DNA of 64,000 bases from Demequina maris. GTDB taxonomy: Bacteria; Actinomycetota; Actinomycetes; Actinomycetales; Demequinaceae. Shown piece by piece: positions 17,318 to 26,308 of this stretch. How positions within the stretch are numbered: position 1 is the stretch's first letter; each line of letters starts with the position of its first letter. The stretch lies in NCBI RefSeq assembly GCF_000971155.1, contig NZ_BBLX01000001.1:103879-167878 (forward strand), read 5' to 3'. Position numbers and translations under genes: made by a program. The notes under the pieces were generated by a model that was not told the origin of the DNA, ran no database searches, and saw only the letters and a program-made list of their open reading frames with translations.

Positions 17318-18679
17318 ATGGCACGCGTGCAACCCCTCTCCGGATTCCCCGAATGGTCCCCGCAGGAGCGCCTCGTCGAGGCGCACGTGATCGGCACCCT
17401 GCGCGAGGTCTTCGCCCTCCATGGCTTCGGCGAGATCGAGACGCGCGCGGTCGAGCCCGTCGAGCGCCTCGCGGGCGACTCGGACGCGTCCAAGGAGATC
17501 TACGCGATCGGCCGCCTCAACGCCGACGAGCAGGCCGGCCGCGAGGCCAAGCTCGGCCTCCACTTCGACCTCACGGTCCCGTTCGCGCGCTACGTCGAGG
17601 AGAACCAGGGCCGCCTGCAGTTCCCGTTCCGGCGCTGCCAGATCCAGAAGGTGTGGCGCGGCGAGCGTCCCCAGGAGGGTCGCTTCCGCGAGTTCTACCA
17701 GGCCGACATCGACGTCGTGGGCCGGGACACCCTGCCCGAGCACCTCGAGGCCGAGGTCGCGATCGTGATGGCTCGGGCGCTGCGCGCGCTGCCGCTGCCG
17801 CCCGCGCGCATGCACCTCAACAACCGCGGCCTGGTCGAGGGCTTCTACCGCGGCGTCGGCATCGTCGACATCGCGGGCGCGCTGCGCAGCGTGGACAAGC
17901 TCGACAAGATCGGCCCCGAGGGCGTCGCCGAGGAGCTGCACGCCAAGGGCGTGAGCCCCGAGTCCGTGCACGCGATCCTCGAGCTCGCGGCGATCCAGAC
18001 GACCGACGGCTCGTTCGTCGACCTCGTCGAGGCGCTGTGGGACCACTCGCCGATCGTGGACGACGCCGACGATGCCCGCGAGCAGTTCGACCGCGGCGCG
18101 CGCTCCCTCGCGACGCTCGTCGACGCCGTCAACGCCGCCGTGCCCGACACCGCGATCGCGGACCTGCGCATCGCGCGCGGCCTCGACTACTACACGGGCG
18201 CCGTCTACGAGACGGTGCTCGACGGCCACGAGGACCTCGGCTCCATCTGCTCCGGCGGCCGCTACGACTCGCTCGTCGCCGGCGGAGGCTTCCCCGGCGT
18301 GGGCATGTCGATCGGCGTGAGCCGCCTCGTCAGCCGCATGCTCGGCGCCGGCCTCGCGACCGCGAGCCGCTCGGTGCCCCAGGCCGTGCTCGTGGCGGTC
18401 ACCGACGAGGAGCACCGCGGCGCATCGTCCGCCATCGCGGACCGCCTGCGCGCCCGCGGCATCGCGTGCGAGGTGTCGCCCAACGCCGCCAAGTTCGGCA
18501 AGCAGATCCAGTACGCGGACCGTCGCGGCATCCCGTTCGTGTGGTTCCCGGCGGCCGGCGACGGCACGTCGCCCGACGGCGAGGTCAAGGACATCCGGTC
18601 GGGCGAGCAGGTGCCCGCCGACGCGGACGTCTGGGCGCCCCCGACCGAGGACCTGAACCCGCGCATCGTCCGCGGCTAG
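17318..18679 (+). CDS. hisS: Histidine-tRNA ligase
   Basis: 453 residues, class II synthetase. Landmarks: SGFPEWSPQERLVE motif 1 region, DLTVPFARYV and FRRCQIQKVWRGERPQEGRFREFYQADIDVVG (motif 2), the HisRS signature IARGLDYYTGAVYE, motif 3 GGRYDSLV...GVGMSIGVSR, and a C-terminal anticodon-binding domain. ATG 17318 is chosen; ATG 17309 is in frame and adds three residues. The last codons (RIVRG) lie within a 10-base word, and the TAG stop is also the first half of the aspS -10 box. A second copy is at 18421-18430. Confidence 0.96.
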   Translation: MARVQPLSGFPEWSPQERLVEAHVIGTLREVFALHGFGEIETRAVEPVERLAGDSDASKEIYAIGRLNADEQAGREAKLGLHFDLTVPFARYVEENQGRLQFPFRRCQIQKVWRGERPQEGRFREFYQADIDVVGRDTLPEHLEAEVAIVMARALRALPLPPARMHLNNRGLVEGFYRGVGIVDIAGALRSVDKLDKIGPEGVAEELHAKGVSPESVHAILELAAIQTTDGSFVDLVEALWDHSPIVDDADDAREQFDRGARSLATLVDAVNAAVPDTAIADLRIARGLDYYTGAVYETVLDGHEDLGSICSGGRYDSLVAGGGFPGVGMSIGVSRLVSRMLGAGLATASRSVPQAVLVAVTDEEHRGASSAIADRLRARGIACEVSPNAAKFGKQIQYADRRGIPFVWFPAAGDGTSPDGEVKDIRSGEQVPADADVWAPPTEDLNPRIVRG

Positions 18680-18682
18680 ACT
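18677..18682 (+). promoter_or_regulatory. Candidate -10 box (TAGACT) for aspS, built on the hisS stop codon
   Basis: The hisS stop TAG (18677-18679) plus ACT makes TAGACT, 54 bases before the aspS TTG. The transcript would have a leader of about 45 bases. Confidence 0.45.
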
Positions 18683-18735
18683 GAGACCCGCTCTTCACAA
18701 CCCCGCGCGCCTCCGCGCGATAGAAAGGCCTTGAC

Positions 18736-20508
18736 TTGCTCCGCACGCATCTCGCTGGAAACCTGCGCGCCGCCGACGCCGGCGCCACCGTCACCCTCGC
18801 CGGCTGGGTGGGCCGCCGCCGCGATCACGGCGGCGTCGCGTTCATCGACCTGCGTGACGCCTCGGGCCTCGCGCAGGTGGTGCTCCGCGAGGAGATCGCG
18901 CACGCGCTGCGCACCGAGTACGTCATCCAGGTGACCGGCGAGGTGCGCCTGCGCCCCGAGGGCTCGGCCAACCCGAACATGCCGTCGGGTGAGATCGAGG
19001 TGGCCGTCACCGACGTGGTGATCCTCAACGAGTCGGCCCCCACGCCGTTCCCGATCGACGAGCACGTCAACGTGGGCGAGGAGGCGCGCCTCAAGCACCG
19101 CTACCTCGACCTGCGCCGCCCGCAGCCGCGCGCGAACATCGTGCTGCGGTCCGAGGTGAACAAGGCGGCCCGCCGCGTGCTCGAGCGTCACGACTTCCTC
19201 GAGATCGAGACCCCGACCCTCACGCGCTCGACCCCCGAGGGCGCCCGCGACTTCCTGGTGCCCGCGCGCCTGTCGCCCGGCTCCTGGTACGCACTGCCGC
19301 AGTCGCCGCAGCTGTTCAAGCAGCTGCTCATGGTGTCGGGCATGGAGCGCTACTACCAGATCGCCCGCTGCTACCGCGATGAGGACTTCCGCGCGGACCG
19401 CCAGCCGGAGTTCACGCAGCTCGACATCGAGATGAGCTTCGTGGACCAGGACGACGTCATCGCGCTGGGCGAGGAGCTCGTCCGCGAGCTGTGGTCGCTC
19501 ATCGGCTACGAGGTGTCGCTGCCGATCCCGCGGATCACGTACAACGACGCGATGGCGCGCTTCGGCACCGACAAGCCGGACCTGCGCTTCGGCCTCGAGC
19601 TCACCGAGCTGACCTCGTACTTCAGCGAGACGCCGTTCCGCGTCTTCCAGGCGGAGTACGTGGGCGCGGTCGTCATGCCCGGCGGCGCCTCGCAGCCCCG
19701 CAAGACGCTCGACGCGTGGCAGGAGTGGGCCAAGCAGCGCGGCGCCAAGGGCCTCGCGTACGTGCTGGTCCAGGAGGACGGCACGCTCGGCGGCCCGGTC
19801 GCCAAGAACCTGTCCGAGACCGAGCTCGCCGGCCTGGCCGAGGCGACCGGCGCCAACCCCGGCGACTGCATCTTCTTCGCCGCGGGCAAGGCGGGCGCGT
19901 CGCGCGCGCTGCTCGGCGCCGCCCGAAACGAGATCGCCCGCCGCGTCGGCCTCATCGACGAGGACCGCTTCGAGTTCTGCTGGGTCGTCGACGCTCCGCT
20001 GTTCAAGCCGGTCGACGTGGACGACGACGACGTCGCGCTGGGCACCTCGGCCTGGACGGCGGTGCACCACGCGTTCACGAGCCCCAAGCCGGAGTTCATG
20101 GACACGTTCGACACGGACCCGGGCCCGGCCCTCGCGTACGCCTACGACATCGTCTGCAACGGCAACGAGATCGGCGGCGGCTCGATCCGTATCCACCGCC
20201 AGGACGTGCAGCAGCGCGTGTTCAACGTGATGGGCATCGGCCCCGAGGAGGCGCAGGAGAAGTTCGGCTTCCTCCTCGACGCCTTCCAGTTCGGCGCCCC
20301 GCCGCACGGCGGCATCGCGCTCGGCTGGGACCGTGTCACGGCGCTCCTGGCCAAGGCCGACTCGATCCGCGACGTGATCGCCTTCCCGAAGTCGGGCGGC
20401 GGCTACGACCCGCTGACCCAGGCGCCCGCCCCGATCACCTCGGAGCAGCGCGCTGAGGCCGGCGTGGACTTCGTGCCCGAGGCCGAGGAGGCCGGCGCGG
20501 AGGCGTAG
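18736..20508 (+). CDS. aspS: Aspartate-tRNA ligase
   Basis: 590 residues, class IIb synthetase. N-terminal OB anticodon-binding domain ([24 protein letters not shown]), motif 1/2 ([25 protein letters not shown]), a large bacterial insertion (GAD domain), and motif 3 ([14 protein letters not shown]). Start is TTG 18736, with GAAAGG seven bases upstream; no ATG/GTG fits the conserved N-terminus, so a rare start codon is used. Whether it is Asp-specific or also charges tRNA-Asn depends on gatCAB, which is not in the window. Confidence 0.96.
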   Translation: MLRTHLAGNLRAADAGATVTLAGWVGRRRDHGGVAFIDLRDASGLAQVVLREEIAHALRTEYVIQVTGEVRLRPEGSANPNMPSGEIEVAVTDVVILNESAPTPFPIDEHVNVGEEARLKHRYLDLRRPQPRANIVLRSEVNKAARRVLERHDFLEIETPTLTRSTPEGARDFLVPARLSPGSWYALPQSPQLFKQLLMVSGMERYYQIARCYRDEDFRADRQPEFTQLDIEMSFVDQDDVIALGEELVRELWSLIGYEVSLPIPRITYNDAMARFGTDKPDLRFGLELTELTSYFSETPFRVFQAEYVGAVVMPGGASQPRKTLDAWQEWAKQRGAKGLAYVLVQEDGTLGGPVAKNLSETELAGLAEATGANPGDCIFFAAGKAGASRALLGAARNEIARRVGLIDEDRFEFCWVVDAPLFKPVDVDDDDVALGTSAWTAVHHAFTSPKPEFMDTFDTDPGPALAYAYDIVCNGNEIGGGSIRIHRQDVQQRVFNVMGIGPEEAQEKFGFLLDAFQFGAPPHGGIALGWDRVTALLAKADSIRDVIAFPKSGGGYDPLTQAPAPITSEQRAEAGVDFVPEAEEAGAEA

Positions 20509-20525
20509 AGCTCACCGCACGTCAC

Positions 20526-20558
20526 GAGGGCGGGATCCCGGTGCGGGGTCCCGCCCTC
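20526..20558 (+). terminator. aspS terminator hairpin
   Basis: GAGGGCGGGATCCC (20526-20539) pairs with GGGGTCCCGCCCTC (20545-20558), 14 bp with one G-T pair and a five-base loop. No T-tract follows. The rest of the spacer to 20714 shows nothing recognisable. Confidence 0.75.
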
Positions 20559-20714
20559 GGCGTGTGTCCTGGGCGTGTCGCGCCGCGTTCGCCATGGACC
20601 CTCTCGCGTGTGTCAGCGTGAGCTGACATGGGCGGCCGGGGCCTCGCGTGCCGAGCGGGAACAGCGCACCGCCGGGGGCGCTGTTTCAGCCAGGGCTGAT
20701 ACGCGGATCCGAGG

Positions 20715-21659
20715 TCATCGCCTGAGCGCGGGTGCGGGCCCGGGTACGGGCAACGGCCGGGCGGCCGGCCCGGGGCCCGCCGGGACGATGCGCGCCCGCG
20801 CCGGGCGCGACGCCCAGAGCACGCAGCCGACCACCAGCACGCCGCCGGCCAGCTCGAGCGCGGCGGGACGCTCGCCGAGCGCCAGCCAGGCGGTCGCGAT
20901 GCCGACCACCGGCACCAGCATCGAGAACGGCGCCACGCGGCCCGCGGGATGGCGTGCCATGAGCCACACCCAGATCCCCGAGCCGACGAGCGTGCCGAGC
21001 AGGACCGTGTAGGCGAGCCCGAGCCACGCGGGCACGGCGGCGGCCGTGAGCGACGTCGCCAGCGCGTCGCCGATCGCGGCCGGGCCCTCGACCGCGAGCG
21101 ACAGCGCGAGCATCGGCAGCGGCGGCACGACGCTCATCCACAGCACGAGGTGCAGCGGCCGCGGGGCCCGCGCCTGGCGGCTCGCGAGATTGCCGAGTGC
21201 CCAGCCGAGCGCCCCGAGCAGCACCAGCAGGAACGGTCCCGCCGGCGCCGAGGTCCCGTAGCTGAGGCCGACCACCGCGAGCCCGGCCGTCGCGACCGCG
21301 ACGCCCGCGATGGCACGCACCCCGAGGCGCTCGCGCAGCAGCACGGCGCCGAGGACCACCGTGAAGGGTGCGGAGGCCTGCAGCACGAGCGACGCGAGGC
21401 CCGTGGGGAAGCCGGCGTTCATGCCCAGGTAGAGGAAGAGGAACTGCAGGGTCCCGAAGCCGAGCCCGTAGCCGATCAGCCAGCGCGCGGGCACCTGCGG
21501 GCGCGGCACGAGCAGGACGGTGGGGATCGCGATGATAGCGAAGCGCAGCGCGACGAGGAACAGCGGCGGGAAGTGCGTGAGCGACGCGTGGATCGCGAGG
21601 AAGTTGAGTCCCCAGAGGACCGCGACGAGGACGGCGAGGGCGGTGTGGCGGAGGGGCAT
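20715..21659 (-). CDS. EamA/DMT-family transporter
   Basis: 314 residues from ATG 21659 (MPLRHTALAVLVAVLWGLNFLAIH). About ten TM helices in two EamA repeats, with the family-typical WGLNF at the start and RERLGVRAIAGVAVATAGL between the halves. These export amino acids or other metabolites; the substrate is unknown. It is divergent from a LysR-type regulator gene, which is the classic arrangement for regulator and target. The frame runs 17 codons further upstream, but that would cross the shared operator. The C-terminal tail is a Pro/Arg-rich stretch containing a 10-base word read as RIV. Confidence 0.88.
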   Translation of the reverse strand: MPLRHTALAVLVAVLWGLNFLAIHASLTHFPPLFLVALRFAIIAIPTVLLVPRPQVPARWLIGYGLGFGTLQFLFLYLGMNAGFPTGLASLVLQASAPFTVVLGAVLLRERLGVRAIAGVAVATAGLAVVGLSYGTSAPAGPFLLVLLGALGWALGNLASRQARAPRPLHLVLWMSVVPPLPMLALSLAVEGPAAIGDALATSLTAAAVPAWLGLAYTVLLGTLVGSGIWVWLMARHPAGRVAPFSMLVPVVGIATAWLALGERPAALELAGGVLVVGCVLWASRPARARIVPAGPGPAARPLPVPGPAPALRR

Positions 21660-21682
21660 GGCGCCAGTCTGTAACCGCCGTG

Positions 21683-21733
21683 CATGTAGGACAAGCGCAT
21701 TGTCGTACATGTGATGTTTAGGATGCCTACATG
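21683..21733. promoter_or_regulatory. Divergent EamA/lysR operator and leaderless lysR promoter
   Basis: CATGTAGGACAA (21683-21694) and TTGTCGTACATG (21700-21711) are inverted repeats with one mismatch and a five-base spacer. A further half site CTACATG (21727-21733) covers the lysR start codon. A -10 hexamer TAGGAT (21719-21724) is six bases from the lysR ATG, so the mRNA may begin at the AUG. The palindrome is the likely binding site of the LysR protein acting on both genes. Confidence 0.65.
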
Positions 21734-22624
21734 GAGGTCCGTCATCTCGAGCTGCTCCGCGACCTGAAGGAGCGGGGCACGCTCGGCGCCGTCGCGGCGG
21801 CCACGTACCGCACCGCGTCGGCGCTGTCGCAGCAGCTGCGCACCGCCGAGCGCGAGCTCGGCGTCGCGCTCGTCGAGCCCGCGTCGCGCGGGCTGAGGCT
21901 CACGTGGGCGGGGGAGATCCTCGCCTCCGGCGCCGACGACGTGCTGTCGGCCCTCGCTCGTGTGCAGGCCGCGCTCGACGAGGGCAGGGGCGAACCGAGC
22001 GGGACGGTCCGCATCGGCACCCTGCCGAGCGCGGGCGCGGCGCTGCTCCCGGGCGTCATGGCACGGCTCGCGGGCACGCGGCTGCAGATCGCGCTCGAGG
22101 ACTTCGACCTCGCCGAGGCCGACTACGCGGGCCGCACGCTCGACCACGACCTCGTCATCGCGCACAGCCTCAGCGCGGACGTGCCGGCGGGCGCCGAAGG
22201 ACTGTTCTCGGGTGTGGTCGCGCGCGAGCCGATCGACGTGGCGGTGCCCGCGGAACACCCGCTCGCGGCGCGCGCGAGCCTCGTCCCCGAGGACGTCGTG
22301 GGCCATCCTTGGATCGCGGTCCCGCGCGGCTTCCCGTTCGCGACGGTGCTCGAGGGCGTCGAGGCCGCGACGGGGGCGACGCTCGAGCGGATCGTCGAGA
22401 TCCGCGACAATCGCCTCGTCGAGTCGCTGGTGGGCCGGGGTCTCGGGCTCGCGCTGCTGCCGCGCTTCTCCACGCCGCCGTCCGAGGACTACCGTCTCGT
22501 GCCGCTCACCGGGGTGAGGGCGACGCGCGCGATCGTCGCGATCGGCCGGCACGACCGCGTCGCGCGGCGTGCGGTGAGCGCCGTGCTCGACGCGCTGGCC
22601 GACGTGGGCGCCGGGCTCAGCTGA
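21731..22624 (+). CDS. LysR-family transcriptional regulator
   Basis: 297 residues. N-terminal winged helix-turn-helix (MEVRHLELLRDLKERGTLGAVAAATYRTASALSQQLRTAERELG) of the ArgP/LysR kind, then a periplasmic-binding-type effector domain (GTVRIGTLPSAGAALLP onward). It probably controls the divergent EamA exporter in response to a small molecule. The last eight bases overlap the convergent MFS gene. Confidence 0.88.
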   Translation: MEVRHLELLRDLKERGTLGAVAAATYRTASALSQQLRTAERELGVALVEPASRGLRLTWAGEILASGADDVLSALARVQAALDEGRGEPSGTVRIGTLPSAGAALLPGVMARLAGTRLQIALEDFDLAEADYAGRTLDHDLVIAHSLSADVPAGAEGLFSGVVAREPIDVAVPAEHPLAARASLVPEDVVGHPWIAVPRGFPFATVLEGVEAATGATLERIVEIRDNRLVESLVGRGLGLALLPRFSTPPSEDYRLVPLTGVRATRAIVAIGRHDRVARRAVSAVLDALADVGAGLS

Positions 22625-23885
22625 GGCGCGGCCACCGCGCGAGCGCCAGCGCACCGATCGCCAGCACCGCGGCCGGCAGCCACAGCGCGGCCGCGCTCGA
22701 CGTGGCTCCCGCGAGCACGCCCAGGCCCGCGGTCGTGACGATCGCCGTGCCCTGCATCGCCATCGAGTTGAGCGACAGCACGGTGGCGCGCTGCGCGGAC
22801 GATGCGGCGGCATGCGTGAGCTCCTCGACCAGCGGTACCGCGATGCCCAGCAGGACGTAGAAGGCGACGAACGCGACCGCGGCGGCGAGCGGCGCCGGCA
22901 GCGCCACCGCCGCGAGGGCGACGGCCGCGCCGAGGACCCCCACGAGCGCCGCGCGCGACGGGCCGCGCGTGAGACGGGCGACCGCCGGCGCGAGCGCCGA
23001 GCCGGACGCCGAGCCCAGGAAGCCCGCGGTCACGAGCACCGCGTACGCGCCTGCCGCGGCGGACTCGCCTCCGAGCAGCGCGGCGAACCGCGGCGGCGCC
23101 AGCAGCTCGAGTCCGGACAGGGCCGCGCCCACGGCGGCCGTAAGGAGCAGGATCCGCCGGAGCGCCGGGTGGGTGCGCGCGAGGCGCAGGCCGGCGGCGA
23201 TGGTCTCGCCCAGCCCGCGCCTCGTCCCCGGTGAGGGAGCGTCCGCGGGGCGTGCCGGGTCCCGCACCCACACGAGCACGAGGACCGCGTGCAGCACGGA
23301 CAGCGCGGCCGCGACGAGGAACGGCGTCGACAGCGCCACCAGCCCGTCGCCGCTCGTCGGCAGGGGCGAGATCGCGACGAGCCCGCCGCCGGCGAGGGCG
23401 CCCGCCGCGAGGGCGACCGACTCGGCGACGCCCGCGCGCGACAACCCGGTCCGGAGCGAGGCATCCGGGTCCACCTCGTGGGTGCGGTCGACGAACCACG
23501 CCTGCAGCGGTCCCGAGTCGAGCGCCCGGGCGATGCCGCCCAGGAGGTACCCGAGGGCCAGCACGAGGGCGCCGCGCCCGAAGGCGAGCGTGAGGCTGGA
23601 CACGGCGGCGACGAGCGCGGCCGTCGCGAGCACGGGCCGGCGGCCGATGACGTCGGCGAGGCCGCCGGTCGGCAGCTCCAGCACCAGCGTCGCGGCGCTG
23701 TAGACCGCGACGATGAGGCCGATGGTGGGCAGGTCGAGCCCCCGTTCGCGCAGGAGCAGCACCGTCACCGGCACGACGAAGCCCGTGGGCAGCCAGCGCA
23801 GCGCGGTGAGCGCGACGAAGCGGCGACGGATCGAGACGAGCGCGGCCGCGGTCGCGGGGGCCTCGGCGGGTGGGGTCGGGGACAT
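22617..23885 (-). CDS. Major facilitator superfamily transporter
   Basis: 422 residues, 12 predicted TM segments. The MFS loop 2-3 signature appears as GGLADVIGRRPVL. The start ALRWLPTGFVVPVTVLLLRERGL and the LELPTGGLAD segment resemble drug-efflux type MFS proteins; substrate unknown. ATG 23885. It lies six bases from the MMPL gene upstream on the same strand, so the two are likely co-transcribed. One 10-base word (22797-22806) is read as ASS in a late loop. Confidence 0.87.
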   Translation of the reverse strand: MSPTPPAEAPATAAALVSIRRRFVALTALRWLPTGFVVPVTVLLLRERGLDLPTIGLIVAVYSAATLVLELPTGGLADVIGRRPVLATAALVAAVSSLTLAFGRGALVLALGYLLGGIARALDSGPLQAWFVDRTHEVDPDASLRTGLSRAGVAESVALAAGALAGGGLVAISPLPTSGDGLVALSTPFLVAAALSVLHAVLVLVWVRDPARPADAPSPGTRRGLGETIAAGLRLARTHPALRRILLLTAAVGAALSGLELLAPPRFAALLGGESAAAGAYAVLVTAGFLGSASGSALAPAVARLTRGPSRAALVGVLGAAVALAAVALPAPLAAAVAFVAFYVLLGIAVPLVEELTHAAASSAQRATVLSLNSMAMQGTAIVTTAGLGVLAGATSSAAALWLPAAVLAIGALALARWPRLS

Positions 23886-23891
23886 CGCCGC

Positions 23892-26138
23892 TCAGTGTGA
23901 CAGGCCGATGCGCCGGTGCAGGCGCCGCAGCGGACCGGGCGCCCACCAGTTCCAGTCGCCGAGCAGCGTCATCGTGGCCGGCACCAGGAGCATGCGCACC
24001 ACGGTGGCGTCGAGCAGCACCGCGAAGGCGAGGCCCACGCCCACCTCCTTGATCATCAGCAGCTCGCCGAGCGCGAAGCCCAGGAACACGAGCACGATCA
24101 CCGCGGCGGCGGACGTGATGATGCGGCCCGAGCGCTGCAGGCCCTTGCGCACGGCCGCGTCGTTGTCCTCGCCGGCGTCGACGTACTCCTTGACGCGCGA
24201 CAGCAGGAACACCTCGTAGTCCATCGCGAGGCCGAAGCCGAAGGCCGCGATGATGACCGCCACGTAGGTCTCGATGCCGCCCGTCGAGCTGAAGCCGAGC
24301 GTGCCTTCGAGGTGGCCCTCGCCGAAGATCCACGTGACCACGCCGAGCGTCGCGGCGAGCGACAGCGTGTTGATGACCAGCGTCTTGATGGGCACCAGCA
24401 GCGAGCCCGTCATGAGGAACAGCAGCACGAGGGTCGCGAGCACCACGAGTCCGCCCGCGAGCAACGCGCCCTCGACGATCGCGTCGAGGAAGTCGATCTG
24501 CGTGGCCGCGACCCCGCCCACATGGACCTCGACCGGCGCCTCGAGGGCGCGCACGTCCGTCACGGCGTCGACGGCCTCGGGGCCCGACGGGTCCGTCGAG
24601 TCGAGCCGGACGCCGACGAACGTCTCGCCGTCGCGGACCAGCGGCGCGTCGACGGCGCGCACCCCGTCCACCTGCGCGACCTCGTCGAGCCAGCCGTCGA
24701 GCGAGTCCGCGGGCTCGAGCGTGTGGATCCAGATCGCGGGCTCGCCGAGGTCAGGGAAGCCCTCCCGGAACTCGGTGACGAACTCCCGACGCTCGTTGCC
24801 CGGGGGCAGCGCCTCGATGTCGGAGTTGCGCAGGGTGAGGTGGAGGACCGGGCTCGCGAGCACGAGCAGCAGCCCGACGCACGCGATCACCACGAGCCAC
24901 GGGCGCCGCTGCCCCCACGCCGCAAGCCGCGAGAACGCGCCCTCCTCGCGGTCGACGTTCGACGTCGTGGCGAGGATGCGGCGCAGCCCCGGCACCCGCG
25001 ACAGGATCCCGGGCTTGGCGATGCGTGGTGCGAGGAGGAACAGCACCGCGGGCACGATGGTGAGCGCCGCGATCATCGCGGTGGTCACGACCCCGACCGC
25101 GGCGCCGCCGATGCCCTGCATGATGACGGGTTCGAACAGCAGCATGCCGCCGACGGCGATCGCGACGACGATGCCGGAGAACGTCACCGTGCGGCCCGCG
25201 GTCGCCATGGTGATCTCGATCGCCTCGGCGCGCGCCTCGCGCGGGCCGCCGCCGAGGCGGTGGATCTCCTCGCGGAAGCGGGACACGATGAGGAGCCCAT
25301 AGTCGATCGACAGGCCGATGCCCAGCACCGTGACCACGTTGACGGCGCTCTGGTCGAGGTCGAGCAGGAACGAGAAGCCGTAGAGCACCGCGAGCCCGCC
25401 CGCGATCGACGCGATCGCGCCGGTGAGCGGGGTCGCCGCGGCGAGGAAGCCGCCGAAGACGAAGACCATCACCACCAGGGCCGCCGGCAGGGCGATGATC
25501 TCGCCGGTCACCAGGTCCTGCTCGAGCTGCGCCGTGAAGTCGTCGAAGACCAGCGGGTTCGAGGACGTCGCGACGGTCGCGTCGGGGTTCGTGGCGCGCA
25601 TCTGGTCCACCGCGTCCGCCACGATGGCCGCGACCTCCTCGTGGACGGGCAGCGGGTCCTCGTCCCCGAACGACGTGAAGCCCACGTCGATGAGGAAGCC
25701 CGTGCCGTCCGCGTCCACCAGGCCCGCGGTCGGGTCGCCCGACCCCGCGGACGAGGCGGCGGCCGGGTCGAAGGCCGGGCCCGTCACCACGCCGAACGGC
25801 GAGACGACGGTGGTGACCAGGTCCATCTCCGCGATGCGCGCGGCGGCCTCGTCCGTGGCCTCCTTGACCGCCGCATCGTCCATCCGTACGTCCATGACGT
25901 ACGAGGTGACGCCGGGGCCCACCGTGTCGTCGGCGGTGCGCTCGAAGGCCTCGTAGACCTCCCACGAGTCGGAGCCGTCGACGAGCGGCGGGCCCGTGGT
26001 GACGCGCTGGAAGAGGCCCTCGCCGTTCACGCCGACGGTGGCGAGCGCGTAGAACCCGAGCGTGCCGATGACCGCGAGCAGCACGACCAGGCGCGGCGCG
26101 CGGGCGATGAGACGCCCGACACGGGCGAAGCCCCCCAT
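23892..26138 (-). CDS. MMPL-family RND-type membrane exporter
   Basis: 748 residues from ATG 26138. Two repeats, each with one TM, a large extracytoplasmic domain and five to six TMs. Typical motifs are GIGLSIDYGLLIVSRFREEI in the first half and GFGLAMDYEVFLLSRVKEY in the second, carrying the transmembrane aspartates for proton coupling. Family members export lipids, siderophores or drugs. I prefer MGGFARVGRL as start over the longer frame to 26192, because a -10 box sits immediately upstream of it. The first extracytoplasmic domain holds one 10-base word read as DDA. Confidence 0.9.
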   Translation of the reverse strand: MGGFARVGRLIARAPRLVVLLAVIGTLGFYALATVGVNGEGLFQRVTTGPPLVDGSDSWEVYEAFERTADDTVGPGVTSYVMDVRMDDAAVKEATDEAAARIAEMDLVTTVVSPFGVVTGPAFDPAAASSAGSGDPTAGLVDADGTGFLIDVGFTSFGDEDPLPVHEEVAAIVADAVDQMRATNPDATVATSSNPLVFDDFTAQLEQDLVTGEIIALPAALVVMVFVFGGFLAAATPLTGAIASIAGGLAVLYGFSFLLDLDQSAVNVVTVLGIGLSIDYGLLIVSRFREEIHRLGGGPREARAEAIEITMATAGRTVTFSGIVVAIAVGGMLLFEPVIMQGIGGAAVGVVTTAMIAALTIVPAVLFLLAPRIAKPGILSRVPGLRRILATTSNVDREEGAFSRLAAWGQRRPWLVVIACVGLLLVLASPVLHLTLRNSDIEALPPGNERREFVTEFREGFPDLGEPAIWIHTLEPADSLDGWLDEVAQVDGVRAVDAPLVRDGETFVGVRLDSTDPSGPEAVDAVTDVRALEAPVEVHVGGVAATQIDFLDAIVEGALLAGGLVVLATLVLLFLMTGSLLVPIKTLVINTLSLAATLGVVTWIFGEGHLEGTLGFSSTGGIETYVAVIIAAFGFGLAMDYEVFLLSRVKEYVDAGEDNDAAVRKGLQRSGRIITSAAAVIVLVFLGFALGELLMIKEVGVGLAFAVLLDATVVRMLLVPATMTLLGDWNWWAPGPLRRLHRRIGLSH

Positions 26139-26145
26139 GGCCTCC

Positions 26146-26174
26146 AGGCTAGGCCCGGGGTGCGACATCGTGAA
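26146..26174 (-). promoter_or_regulatory. MMPL promoter, probably leaderless
   Basis: On the minus strand TTCACG (26169-26174) and TAGCCT (26146-26151) are separated by 17 bases, and TAGCCT is seven bases from ATG 26138. Transcription would begin at or next to the start codon. Confidence 0.55.
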
Positions 26175-26214
26175 GTGCGTGAGATACAGCACGGCGGCTG
26201 GACTCGTCCCTTAT

Positions 26215-26230
26215 GTCACGCTAACGTCAC
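26215..26230 (+). promoter_or_regulatory. GTCAC-N6-GTCAC direct repeat, candidate MtrA site
   Basis: GTCAC at 26215-26219 and 26226-26230 are spaced by six bases, one helical turn apart. Mycobacterial MtrA recognises paired GTCAC-type motifs, and in actinobacteria MtrA controls cell-wall hydrolases. The site is about 79 bases before a CHAP/SH3b hydrolase gene. Two small hairpins (26249-26259 and 26265-26287) lie between it and the ATG. Confidence 0.5.
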
Positions 26231-26308
26231 GGGCTCAAGGGCTGGCGAGGGGCAGCCCCGCACGGACGCCGGGGAGGGCTTGGCGTCTCAACGGAAGGAA
26301 ACTCATCG

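Noticed and set aside
26195-26308. c-di-AMP (ydaO) riboswitch before the CHAP gene
   Set aside because: The context is typical and short hairpins are present, but I cannot find the conserved core segments of that riboswitch before the ATG.
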